Part shown: in pieces, positions 44,211 through 52,909 of the stretch
Layout: every line of letters starts with the position of its first letter
Position numbering within the stretch: position 1 is the stretch's first letter
Source: Autumnicola sp041679265
GTDB taxonomy: Bacteria > Bacteroidota > Bacteroidia > Flavobacteriales > Flavobacteriaceae
Direction: 5' to 3'
Assembly (NCBI RefSeq): GCF_041679265.1
Contig: NZ_JBGFSM010000008.1
Coordinates: 124,001-188,000, forward strand
DNA: 64,000 nucleotides
The notes under the pieces: generated by a model
Told to the model about the DNA's origin: nothing
What the model saw: the letters and a program-made list of their open reading frames with translations, nothing else
Databases searched by the model: none
Made by a program: the position numbers and the translations under genes

Positions 44211-44927
44211 ATGAACATTTTTAGACGATTATTTAAAATAGGGGAAGCCGAAGCAAATTCAGCCATAGATAAAATGGAAGATCCCATTAAACTAACCGAG
44301 CAGGGAATAAGGGATTTAAAGCAGGACCTTGATAAAAATATGGAAGCCCTGGCACAGGTAAAGGCCCTGGCTATTCGTGCCCGCAACGACCAGGAAGAAT
44401 ACCTGGAGAAAAAAGAAGATTATCACAATAAAGCCATTCTTATCCTCAAAAAAGGAGAGCGTGGTGAAATGGATAAAACCGAGGCTGATCGCCTGGCCAG
44501 GGAAGCGCTTATCAAGAAAGAGGAATCTCAGAAACATGTGGAAAGGGCAGAGGAGGAAGCGCGTAAATTCAATGAAAATGTAAGCCAGTTGGAACGCAAT
44601 ATTCAAACGATAAAAGCCAGCATCAGCAATTGGGAAAATGAGCTTAAGACCTTAAAGGCAAGGGTAAAAGTTAGCAATGCCACCAAAATCCTCAACAAGC
44701 AAATGGCTGAAATTGACAGTAGCAGTACCGTGTCTATGTTGGAGAGGATGAAAGAAAAAGTTGCCCAGGAAGAAGCCCTGGCCGAAGCTTACGGAGATAT
44801 TGCCGGGGCCACAAAAACCATAGATGACGAGCTGGAGAAAGCCGCGAATTCTACAGAGACCAAGGCTGAAGATGATTTAAGCAAACTCAAAGACCAGCTG
44901 GGAATTAACAAAGATAAAAATTCCTGA
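44211..44927 (+). CDS. pspA: PspA/IM30 family membrane-stress protein
   Basis: A 238-residue protein, almost entirely alpha-helical, starting MNIFRRLFKIGEAEANSAIDKMEDPIKLTEQGIRDLKQDL, the amphipathic helix and hairpin typical of PspA/Vipp1. Coiled-coil helices span about residues 25-200, with a short C-terminal helix (KDQLGI). These proteins form ESCRT-III-like polymers on damaged membranes. The cluster has no PspF, PspB or PspC as in E. coli; the partners here are an OB-fold membrane protein, flotillin and a giant ATPase. The next start is 2 bases downstream. Confidence 0.93.
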   Translation: MNIFRRLFKIGEAEANSAIDKMEDPIKLTEQGIRDLKQDLDKNMEALAQVKALAIRARNDQEEYLEKKEDYHNKAILILKKGERGEMDKTEADRLAREALIKKEESQKHVERAEEEARKFNENVSQLERNIQTIKASISNWENELKTLKARVKVSNATKILNKQMAEIDSSSTVSMLERMKEKVAQEEALAEAYGDIAGATKTIDDELEKAANSTETKAEDDLSKLKDQLGINKDKNS

Positions 44928-44929
44928 AA

Positions 44930-45628
44930 GTGGACAGTTTAACGCACATATTGTTTTCCCAGGTTAATCTCACTTTAAGCATCCTGCTCATTTTACTCCT
45001 GGTCTACTGGTTATTAACCATGGTTAGCGGGATAGATTTTGATTATGATGTAGATATTGATGTAGATGTGGATGCAGATGTTGGGATGGAAGGCGGGAAT
45101 ATGGAATTCCAGGAGGTTTCCAATGCCGAGTTAAACCGGGAAGATGTTGTGGGAAAGCGTATCCAGCCTTTAAAATGGTGGCAGGTCTTTCTTATTTATT
45201 TCAATTTCGTGGGGCTGCCGTTTATGTTCACCTTTACCTGTTTTGTTTTTATCTGGTGGTTTAGTACCGTGTTAATAACAGCGCTAACCGTTACCTACGA
45301 CAATGTGCTGGGATTTGCCATCTTAATAATTGCATTTTTTGCCTCTCTTTTTATAAACAAGATCTTTACCAGTCCCTTTAAAGGCTTTTTTAAAAACCTG
45401 AATAAAGATGGGGATAAAGCAGTGGATTATATTGGCAGGCAGGGCGTGCTTTTATCCAGCATATCCGGTGACAGGATGGGAAATGCTGAAATTAGTGTAA
45501 ACGGGGATTCCATGTCTGTTTACGTAAAATCCCTTCACGGCGAGGCTTTGAATTATCATGATAAAATATTGATAATAAAGCAATCTGCCGATAAAAATTA
45601 CTTCTTAGTACAATCTTATAACGACTAA
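44930..45628 (+). CDS. OB-fold membrane protein (YqiJ/NfeD-like) with alternating-Asp segment
   Basis: A 232-residue protein with a GTG start. Membrane helices lie near residues 12-31, 85-110 and 112-145. Between the first two is an acidic loop in which Asp occupies every second position from 36 to 50 (eight Asp). The C-terminal part (about 165-232; VDYIGRQGVLLSSIS ... YHDKILIIKQSADKNYFLVQSY) is an OB-like beta barrel as in NfeD and YqiJ, which partner flotillins. Its place between pspA and the flotillin gene supports the same role: tethering the flotillin ring and PspA at the membrane. Confidence 0.82.
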   Translation: MDSLTHILFSQVNLTLSILLILLLVYWLLTMVSGIDFDYDVDIDVDVDADVGMEGGNMEFQEVSNAELNREDVVGKRIQPLKWWQVFLIYFNFVGLPFMFTFTCFVFIWWFSTVLITALTVTYDNVLGFAILIIAFFASLFINKIFTSPFKGFFKNLNKDGDKAVDYIGRQGVLLSSISGDRMGNAEISVNGDSMSVYVKSLHGEALNYHDKILIIKQSADKNYFLVQSYND

Positions 45629-45643
45629 TCAATCTATCTTAAA

Positions 45644-47722
45644 ATGAATCAAATTTTACCAATCATCGGAATTGGATTAGGGGGAATATTGTTCCTAATC
45701 ATAGTGTATTTCGCGATTATCGCGATGTTTTATAAGAAAGTGCCCCAGGGCCGTGCCATTGTGCGTACAGGTTTTGGCGGGACCAAAGTAGCCACAGATA
45801 AAGGCCTTTACGTGGTGCCTGTTTTTCACCGGGTGGAAGTCATGGATATTTCTGTAAAGAAAATCCAGATTGAGCGCCAGGCACATGAAGGCCTTATTTG
45901 CCGGGACAATATGCGGGCAGATATAAAAGTGGCTTTTTTTGTGAGGGTCAACAACGATATTTCCTTTATAAAGCGTGTTGCCCAAACCATTGGGGTGGAC
46001 CGTGCTTCCAGAATTGAAACTTTGGAGGACCTTTTTGAAGCCAAATTTTCAGAAGCTCTTAAAACCGTTGGAAAGAAATTCGACTTTATTGAGCTTTATG
46101 AAGCACGCCGGGAATTCCGGGATGAAATTGTGAATATTATTGGGACAGATCTTAACGGCTATACCCTGGAAGATTGTGCTATAGACTTTCTTGAGCAAAC
46201 GCCAATCACCCATCTTAAACCCGATAATATTTTAGATGCTGAAGGAATTAAGAAAATTACCGAGCTTACCGCTGTTCAGAATATGAAGGCGAATCTTATT
46301 AAAAGGGATGAAGAAAAAACCATTCGCAAGCAGGATGTGGAAGCCCGGGAAGCTATTCTGGAGCTTGATAAACAATTAGCTGAAAAAGAAGAGCAGCAAA
46401 AACGCGAAGTGGCCAATATTAAAGCCAGGGAAGCAGCAGAAATAAGCAAGGTGGCTGAAGAAGAGCGACTTAAATCTGAAACCGCCAGGATTGCCACGGA
46501 AGAAAAAGTTAAGGTGGCTGAAGAAAATATGAACCGGCAGATTATTGTGGCCGCCAAGAATAAGGAACGCACAGATGCTGTGGAAAGCGAAAGAGTTGAA
46601 AAAGACCGATTACTGGAAGCTACCGAGAGAGAACGTATTGTGACCTTAGCTCAAATTGAAAAAGAAAAAGTGGTTGAGGTTGAGAAAAAGAATATCCAGG
46701 ATGTGATTCGGGACCGGGTAATGCTGGAAAAAGGAGTGGTGGAAGAGCGTGAGAATATGAAAGATATTGAAGCTTTTAAAACCGCCGACCGTGAGAAGAA
46801 AGTAAAAATAACGGTTGCTGAAGCCAATGCCCAGGAAGACCTGATTAAAATAATAAAAGCTGCCGAGGCCAAAAAAGAAGCGGCTAAACAAAGAGCCGAA
46901 GAAATTAATATTGAAGCCCTGGCACAGAAAGAGGCCAGCGAAAAAGAAGCCAAAGCCAGAAAGACCATTGCTGAGGCCAAAGCCAAAGAAGAAGCCACCA
47001 TTGGATTATCTGAAGCTGAAGTGATGCATGCCAAGGCAGATGCCAGCGAAAGGCAGGGAATAATGGAAGCTCTTATTATCGAGAAAAAAGCCAAAGCCGA
47101 AGCTGCCGGAATGGAAGCCAAAGCTGAAGCCAGCCTTAAGGAAGGAAAAGCAGCTGCCGAGGTCATTAAGGAAAAAGCCCTTGCCGATGCTGCTGGAATT
47201 GAGGAAAAAGCGGCCGCAATGAAGAAACTGGACGGAGTTGGAAAAGAGCATGAAGAATTTAAATTGAAGTTAGATAAAGAACTTCAGGTAGATTTGGCCC
47301 ATATCAATATTCAGAAAGATATAGCAGATGCCCAGGCGCACGTGATAAGCGATGCCCTTAAAGCCGCCAAAATAGATATTGTTGGTGGGGAAACTATGTT
47401 CTTCGATCAGATTATCGGGCAGATTACCAGGGGTAAAGGGATAGACAGGCTGGTGCAAAACAGCAGCAATGTTCAGGATTTAAAGGATTCTATATTGGGA
47501 AGTGAAGATATTAAGGGAAACCTGCTTACAAAAGTCCGCGAGTTTTCCCATAAATACGGGATCTCTTCAGAAGATATCAAGAACTTTACCATCGCCAGTC
47601 TTTTGATGGAGCTCAAACAAAAATCTAATGATCCTAATGAGCAAACCATGCTGGGCAACCTTTTCAACCTGGCGAAAGGGCTGGGGCTTTCAGATAAAAA
47701 GGTAGCTGCTTTAAAAGCCTAA
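45644..47722 (+). CDS. Long flotillin (SPFH-domain) protein
   Basis: A 692-residue protein with an N-terminal membrane helix (about residues 3-25), an SPFH domain (about 30-225; VPQGRAIVRTGFGGTKV, MRADIKVAFFVRV), and a very long EA-rich coiled coil (about 225-540) that is longer than in the roughly 500-residue FloT type. A globular C-terminal part (about 555-692) ends DKKVAALKA. Flotillins form cage-like membrane assemblies organising lipid microdomains. It is preceded by the OB-fold partner and lies 185 bases before the giant ATPase gene. Confidence 0.92.
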   Translation: MNQILPIIGIGLGGILFLIIVYFAIIAMFYKKVPQGRAIVRTGFGGTKVATDKGLYVVPVFHRVEVMDISVKKIQIERQAHEGLICRDNMRADIKVAFFVRVNNDISFIKRVAQTIGVDRASRIETLEDLFEAKFSEALKTVGKKFDFIELYEARREFRDEIVNIIGTDLNGYTLEDCAIDFLEQTPITHLKPDNILDAEGIKKITELTAVQNMKANLIKRDEEKTIRKQDVEAREAILELDKQLAEKEEQQKREVANIKAREAAEISKVAEEERLKSETARIATEEKVKVAEENMNRQIIVAAKNKERTDAVESERVEKDRLLEATERERIVTLAQIEKEKVVEVEKKNIQDVIRDRVMLEKGVVEERENMKDIEAFKTADREKKVKITVAEANAQEDLIKIIKAAEAKKEAAKQRAEEINIEALAQKEASEKEAKARKTIAEAKAKEEATIGLSEAEVMHAKADASERQGIMEALIIEKKAKAEAAGMEAKAEASLKEGKAAAEVIKEKALADAAGIEEKAAAMKKLDGVGKEHEEFKLKLDKELQVDLAHINIQKDIADAQAHVISDALKAAKIDIVGGETMFFDQIIGQITRGKGIDRLVQNSSNVQDLKDSILGSEDIKGNLLTKVREFSHKYGISSEDIKNFTIASLLMELKQKSNDPNEQTMLGNLFNLAKGLGLSDKKVAALKA

Positions 47723-47789
47723 TAATGGTTCAGGAAAATGTTTTAAGATCATTTTTCCGCTGAAGTGTAGTGAAATGACCCATAAAGGA

Positions 47790-47813
47790 AAGCCTGTCTG
47801 CATGGGCAGGCTT
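47790..47813 (+). other. Hairpin between flotillin and ATPase genes
   Basis: AAGCCTGTC (47790-47798) pairs with GGCAGGCTT (47805-47813), with one wobble. There is no T-run after it, so it is not a standard terminator; it could set relative expression or stabilise a processed transcript between the two genes. Confidence 0.4.
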
Positions 47814-47907
47814 ATCCTGTTATGGAAATCTATTTCAGCTTTACCTCCAATTTCGGGTCTGCAAGGCTGGAAACGGGAATGTTTATCCAAATTATGATTA
47901 GCAATAA

Positions 47908-50900
47908 ATGAAACAAGAAGATAACAAAACTGTAAAAAATGATGCCCTGGATGGCGGCACTTACGAAATTATCCGCAACCGGCTGGCCGTTCATAAATCA
48001 AATTTGCAGGAGCGTTTACAGCAGTTAAATGAAAGCCGCAAAACGGTCTTTGGTTCTCTGGAAACGCAGCTTATCGCCAGTAACCGCATTAGTACTGAAA
48101 ATAATTGCGTGGCCAGGGATATTATTTCCCTTGGGAATACCTGCATTTTTGGCTATAATGTGCATTTTGGTTTGCGTACCGAGATCAAACTTTCTGATGT
48201 TTTCAGCGTATACCAATTTGCAGAAAACCGGTTTGTGCAGGTGGCGCATTCTATTCTTGAAGATGAAACCTTCAAAAGCGATTTTACCAATCTCTATAAA
48301 TATTACCGCAATACCATTTTCTCGAAATTTGCCAGAATCGGCAATTACCTGCACATGGTTTTTCAGCTAAGTGACAGCGTTACTGATATCAAGACTTTTA
48401 AGTGGCTTATCGCTGATGACAAACTGGAATATATAGACAATCGCAGCGAGCATGAATTTAAATATCCGCAGCAGCACCAGTTTAAGTGGCAGGAAGCAAA
48501 CCGCGATATGCAGCGTTACGGGGAGCACCCGCATGTGGCTATTTTGGATAAGGTATTTGTGGAAACCATTGGTGGGGATCTCACCATCAAAATTGAAGAC
48601 AATACCAATGATGGTAAAGGAATTTATTCTGAAGCCGTAAGCTATAAAGACCAGACGCTGGATGACGGCCAGATTCGCTTTGCCGATTTGGGAAACCTCA
48701 TTATCCTGGAAATAAAACCATTCCAGGAGGAGCCAAGGTATTTTGTGTACAATCACAAGGTGCAGGAGGTACAGAAAATAGATTCTGTTAAGGAAGCGGT
48801 GGTATTGCTGCCCGATGAGCAGGGCATTATTTTTCCCAATGGGTATTATTTGCAAACCGGCGAATTTCATCTGTTTAGTACAGAGGTCCAGCAGCTTAAG
48901 TTCCAGGGAACTATTGCTTCTACAAACGGTGAGGATTTTCTGTATATTTTTTACTCTCCCGTGGAGGGCACTTACAAGCTCATGGATTACAATATGATAG
49001 CCCAGGAAATTAAAACTCCCATTGTTTGCGGCGGCTTTACGGTATTGCCAGATGGTGAACTTTGCTGTTTTAAAGCTGAAGCGGAGCAAACAAAGCACCA
49101 TATGATCCAGATTTGGCAAACGCCTTACCTGGAAGGCGATTTTATGCCTTCGGAACACCAGGATTCCATGCTGTATAAAATTGGCAATAAAGATATTGTG
49201 AAGGCCATGGCCGAGGCGCGGGAACTTATTACTTTGCTGAATAAAGAAGATAATTATGACGGCCTGTACACCGATATTGCTAAAATTTCCAAAGACATTC
49301 TTGATGCTTATTACTGGCTTGGCGAAGCCGAAACTTCAAATTTAAAAGAACCGCTTAAAGAGATCAACCAGGCGGCAAATTCAGCTATAGATGAATTTCA
49401 GAAGGTCGTTCAGCTAAAGAAAAATGCAGCGGCAGAAACAAAGGCAATTCAGCATAAAGCAGACGATCTTTTCAGCAAAATTAAAAGCACTTCTTTTAAA
49501 AGTATAGATGAGTTTGTGGCATTGCTCTCGCAGTTAAGAAGCCTGCGCGGGGAGCTAATTGGCTTATATGAACTCCGTTATGTAGACGAAGAACTGATTA
49601 AAAACCTGGAAAATGAATTAGCGGAACATACATCTAAAATTTCCCGCAGGTGTGTGGAATTTTTGCTGGATGAGAAGGCTTTGCAGCCTTACCATGAAAA
49701 AGTTTCCGAAAAAGGGCAAAAACTGGAGCAGATCCAAAAAGTGGTTGAAGCAAAACAGCTGGAAGATGAGGTGAACCAGATTGCGGCAGATTTGGAAATG
49801 CTTATCGATATTGTTACCAACCTGGAGATTGAAGACACTTCGCATTCTACAAAAATCATTGACAATATTTCGCTAATTTTCGCGACCATTAACCAGCTGA
49901 AGGCGGCCTTAAAGAATAAAAGGAAGCGCCTGGGCGGCAAGGAAGCCAAAGCCGATTTTGCCGCGCAGCTCAAGCTAATAGACCAGAGCATTATTAATTA
50001 CCTGGACCTCGCTAAAACTCCGGAGAAGTGCGATGAATTTCAGAATAAAATCAGTATTCAGCTGGAAGAGCTGGAAGGCAAATTTGCCGATTTTGAAGAG
50101 TTTATTGCTGAAATTATTGAAAAAAGGGAAGAGATTTATAACGCTTTTGAAAGCAAAAAAGCAGCGATCACTGAAAAGCGGAACAAAAAAGCGATGGCTT
50201 TGCAAAGCGCGGCCGATCGTATCCTGAAAAGCATCGGCAAAAAAGCGGAAAGCCTGAAATCTGTTGCTGAAATCAACGGTTACTTCGCGGCCGATCTTAT
50301 GGTAAATAAGCTGCGGGATATTGTGAACCAGCTAAACGAATTGGAAGATAGCGGCAATGCCGAAGAAATTGAAACTGCCCTTAAAACCAGCCGGGAAGAT
50401 GCCATTAGAAAATTAAAAGATAAGCAGGACCTTTATGAAGACGGCGAGAATATTATAAAGCTGGGAAATCATAAATTCGGCGTGAACCGGCAGGAACTGG
50501 ATCTTAGCTTCGTGATGAAAAATGGCAGTTTGTGCTATCACCTTAGCGGAACAGATTTTTACCAGGAACTGGAAAACGAAGTGCTGCTTAACAGCAGGAA
50601 ATACTGGAACAGGGAATTTATTTCAGAAAATGAAGAGGTTTACCGTGCGGAATATCTCGCTTTTAGAATTTATCAAAAGCAAGAAATTATAAAGCTGGCA
50701 AAAATGGATAAGCAGGAATTACTTCATCTTGTCCGGGAGGAAAGCAGCAGCAATTATTCTGAAGGTTATATTAAAGGTGTGCATGATGAGGATGCCGCCG
50801 GGATATTGGAGGTTTTGGTACAAAAACGTTTGGAGTTGGGAATTTTGTCTTTTTCTTCCAGGGTGCGGGCGCATGGGCAATATTTCTGGAACTCTCTGGA

Positions 50901-52773
50901 AGAGAATGTAAAATCAGGTTATAACAATTCGATAAAAGCTTCAGGACAGGTACTTAAATATTTTCCAAATACCCGGGAATACGAGTTTTTAATAGAAGAA
51001 CTTAAGAGCGGAATTACTGATTTTGCAGAAGCCACAGGCCTTTTTTCTTCGGAAGAAAGCCAGGAAACGGCGGAGTATTTATTTGAAGAACTTCAGGGGG
51101 ACAATAATTTTGCTGTTAGCAGCCTGGCTTCAGAATTAACTGAAGAATTCCGCGGTATGCTGAAAAAGGAAAAGGCACGGGATCAATTTGATAACAGCCT
51201 GGAGAGCCTGGGTTCTTATGCGGCTAAAATAAGGTTGATAAAACAATGGCTGCAGGCGTATGTAAAAGCTACGGGAAAGGAGCAGCAGTTAAAATATATT
51301 GAGGAAGCAGTGTGTGGAATGATGTTTCCAAAGCAGGAGTATTACAAAATTGAAGCTTCTCCCAACGCCGTGATCACAGGATTGAAAGGTGAGCATACGG
51401 GCATAGAAAATTCTGAATTGCAATTTGATTTTCATGAATTTACCAATCGCTTACAAAAATTCATCAATCATGAAGTCCCCGCTTTTAATGCTTTTAGAAA
51501 AGCACGGCATGAGGTTACTGAAAAGCTGAAGGAGCAGTTAAAACTGGAAGAATTTAAGCCGCGGGTGCTTACTTCTTTTGTGCGCAATAAGCTGATAGAC
51601 CAGGTATATTTCCCTTTGTTTGGGGAAAACCTGGCCAAGCAGCTGGGAAGTGTGGGGGACAACCGGCGTACGGACAGAATGGGAATGCTCCTGCTTATTT
51701 CGCCGCCGGGATATGGAAAAACCACTTTAATGGAGTATGTGGCTAACCGCCTGGGTTTGGTATTTATGAAAATAAACGGTCCGGCGATTGGGCACGAGGT
51801 CACCTCGGTAGATCCTGAAGCCGCTAAAAATTCCGCCGCCAGGGAAGAATTGAAAAAACTGAACCTTGCTTTTGAAATGGGGAATAACGTAATGCTGTAC
51901 CTGGACGATATCCAGCATTGCAATCCTGAATTTCTTCAGAAGTTTATTTCTTTATCTGACGGCACTCGAAAAATTGAAGGGATCTATAACGGGAAACCGA
52001 AGACCTACGATTTGCGCGGGAAAAAGTTTTGCGTGGTCATGGCCGGGAATCCTTATACGGAGAGCGGGGAGAAATTCCGTATTCCCGATATGCTGTCCAA
52101 CCGGGCCGATATTTATAATCTTGGGGACATTATTGGAGATACCGCAAATTTGTTCAAATTAAGCCTGATGGAAAACTCGCTTACTTCAAATCCTGTTTTG
52201 CATCAACTTAGTTCAGGAAATTTTGAAGATGTATATACTTTGATTCAACAGGTAGAGAATAAATCGGAAACCGGGGAATTAAAGAGCAATCATACCCACC
52301 AGGAAATCCAGGATTACAAGGCGGTTATACAAAAAGTGTTGAAGATAAGGGACGCGGTTTTAAAAGTAAATGAGGCTTACATAAAGTCTGCGGGCATGGA
52401 AGATGAATACAGGACAGAGCCGGCTTTTAAACTACAGGGCTCTTACCGGGATATGAATAAGCTGGTGAGCAAGGTTGTTCCCATTATGAATGATAAAGAA
52501 CTTGACAGCCTCCTTCTTTCTCATTATGAAAATGAATCCCAAACATTAACCGCTGCTGCTGAAGCTAATTTATTAAAGTATAAAGAATTAACTCAGAAGC
52601 TTTCTTCTGAAGAGAAAGAGCGTTGGGAGCAGATCAAAGCAACTTTTGTAAAGAATAACAAATTAAAAGGGCTGGGCGGGAAAAATGAAATTGCACAGGT
52701 AATCTCACAAATGATGGCTTTTACAGAAAATCTTGAAGGAATTAAAATTGTGCTTCAAAACGGATTGAAATAG
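47908..52773 (+). CDS. Giant AAA+ ATPase with propeller-like front and coiled coils (DUF3686 type)
   Basis: A 1621-residue protein. Residues about 60-420 are beta-rich with repeated strand-turn blocks, like a propeller. About 480-860 is mostly coiled coil (KxxE heptads). About 870-1230 is mixed helical. The AAA+ module (about 1225-1450) has Walker A SPPGYGKT (1265-1272), Walker B VMLYLDD (ending 1333-1334, Asp in place of the usual catalytic Glu), and sensor-1 Asn1381 in MAGNPY, followed by SNRAD. A helical C-terminus includes LQGSYRDMNKLVSKV. It is the type annotated as DNA-repair ATPase/DUF3686, a label I consider weak. Its constant companions here are PspA and flotillin, so a membrane remodelling or disassembly motor is a better guess. 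Confidence 0.8.
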   Translation: MKQEDNKTVKNDALDGGTYEIIRNRLAVHKSNLQERLQQLNESRKTVFGSLETQLIASNRISTENNCVARDIISLGNTCIFGYNVHFGLRTEIKLSDVFSVYQFAENRFVQVAHSILEDETFKSDFTNLYKYYRNTIFSKFARIGNYLHMVFQLSDSVTDIKTFKWLIADDKLEYIDNRSEHEFKYPQQHQFKWQEANRDMQRYGEHPHVAILDKVFVETIGGDLTIKIEDNTNDGKGIYSEAVSYKDQTLDDGQIRFADLGNLIILEIKPFQEEPRYFVYNHKVQEVQKIDSVKEAVVLLPDEQGIIFPNGYYLQTGEFHLFSTEVQQLKFQGTIASTNGEDFLYIFYSPVEGTYKLMDYNMIAQEIKTPIVCGGFTVLPDGELCCFKAEAEQTKHHMIQIWQTPYLEGDFMPSEHQDSMLYKIGNKDIVKAMAEARELITLLNKEDNYDGLYTDIAKISKDILDAYYWLGEAETSNLKEPLKEINQAANSAIDEFQKVVQLKKNAAAETKAIQHKADDLFSKIKSTSFKSIDEFVALLSQLRSLRGELIGLYELRYVDEELIKNLENELAEHTSKISRRCVEFLLDEKALQPYHEKVSEKGQKLEQIQKVVEAKQLEDEVNQIAADLEMLIDIVTNLEIEDTSHSTKIIDNISLIFATINQLKAALKNKRKRLGGKEAKADFAAQLKLIDQSIINYLDLAKTPEKCDEFQNKISIQLEELEGKFADFEEFIAEIIEKREEIYNAFESKKAAITEKRNKKAMALQSAADRILKSIGKKAESLKSVAEINGYFAADLMVNKLRDIVNQLNELEDSGNAEEIETALKTSREDAIRKLKDKQDLYEDGENIIKLGNHKFGVNRQELDLSFVMKNGSLCYHLSGTDFYQELENEVLLNSRKYWNREFISENEEVYRAEYLAFRIYQKQEIIKLAKMDKQELLHLVREESSSNYSEGYIKGVHDEDAAGILEVLVQKRLELGILSFSSRVRAHGQYFWNSLEENVKSGYNNSIKASGQVLKYFPNTREYEFLIEELKSGITDFAEATGLFSSEESQETAEYLFEELQGDNNFAVSSLASELTEEFRGMLKKEKARDQFDNSLESLGSYAAKIRLIKQWLQAYVKATGKEQQLKYIEEAVCGMMFPKQEYYKIEASPNAVITGLKGEHTGIENSELQFDFHEFTNRLQKFINHEVPAFNAFRKARHEVTEKLKEQLKLEEFKPRVLTSFVRNKLIDQVYFPLFGENLAKQLGSVGDNRRTDRMGMLLLISPPGYGKTTLMEYVANRLGLVFMKINGPAIGHEVTSVDPEAAKNSAAREELKKLNLAFEMGNNVMLYLDDIQHCNPEFLQKFISLSDGTRKIEGIYNGKPKTYDLRGKKFCVVMAGNPYTESGEKFRIPDMLSNRADIYNLGDIIGDTANLFKLSLMENSLTSNPVLHQLSSGNFEDVYTLIQQVENKSETGELKSNHTHQEIQDYKAVIQKVLKIRDAVLKVNEAYIKSAGMEDEYRTEPAFKLQGSYRDMNKLVSKVVPIMNDKELDSLLLSHYENESQTLTAAAEANLLKYKELTQKLSSEEKERWEQIKATFVKNNKLKGLGGKNEIAQVISQMMAFTENLEGIKIVLQNGLK

Positions 52774-52909
52774 GCACCTTTTTGAAAAAATACTGAGAAT
52801 CAATACGTTTCAGTAATTTAAGAAAATCCTAAATTTTGTTTAACACTATTTTGACATAGGTGTCTATAGATTATTTTAATTTTAATATCGAACCTAATCA
52901 AAAATAGTT

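Noticed and set aside
46651..47166. A 171-codon minus-strand frame inside the flotillin gene
   Set aside because: Its Ser/Ala/Leu-rich translation is the mirror of the EA-rich coiled-coil repeats of the flotillin.
47790..47813. Hairpin after the flotillin gene as a terminator
   Set aside because: There is no T-run on either side, so I list it only as a hairpin.
48367..49158. A 263-codon open frame on the minus strand inside the ATPase gene
   Set aside because: It has no family-like features and lies opposite a gene whose domains are clear; long antisense frames are expected from the codon usage.
52851..52877. TTGACA with TATTTT, and a GACA-TAGG-TGTC repeat, as a katE promoter or operator
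   Set aside because: The spacing is 15 bases, the motif is the E. coli type and not the Bacteroidota type, and the repeat arms are only 4 bases long.
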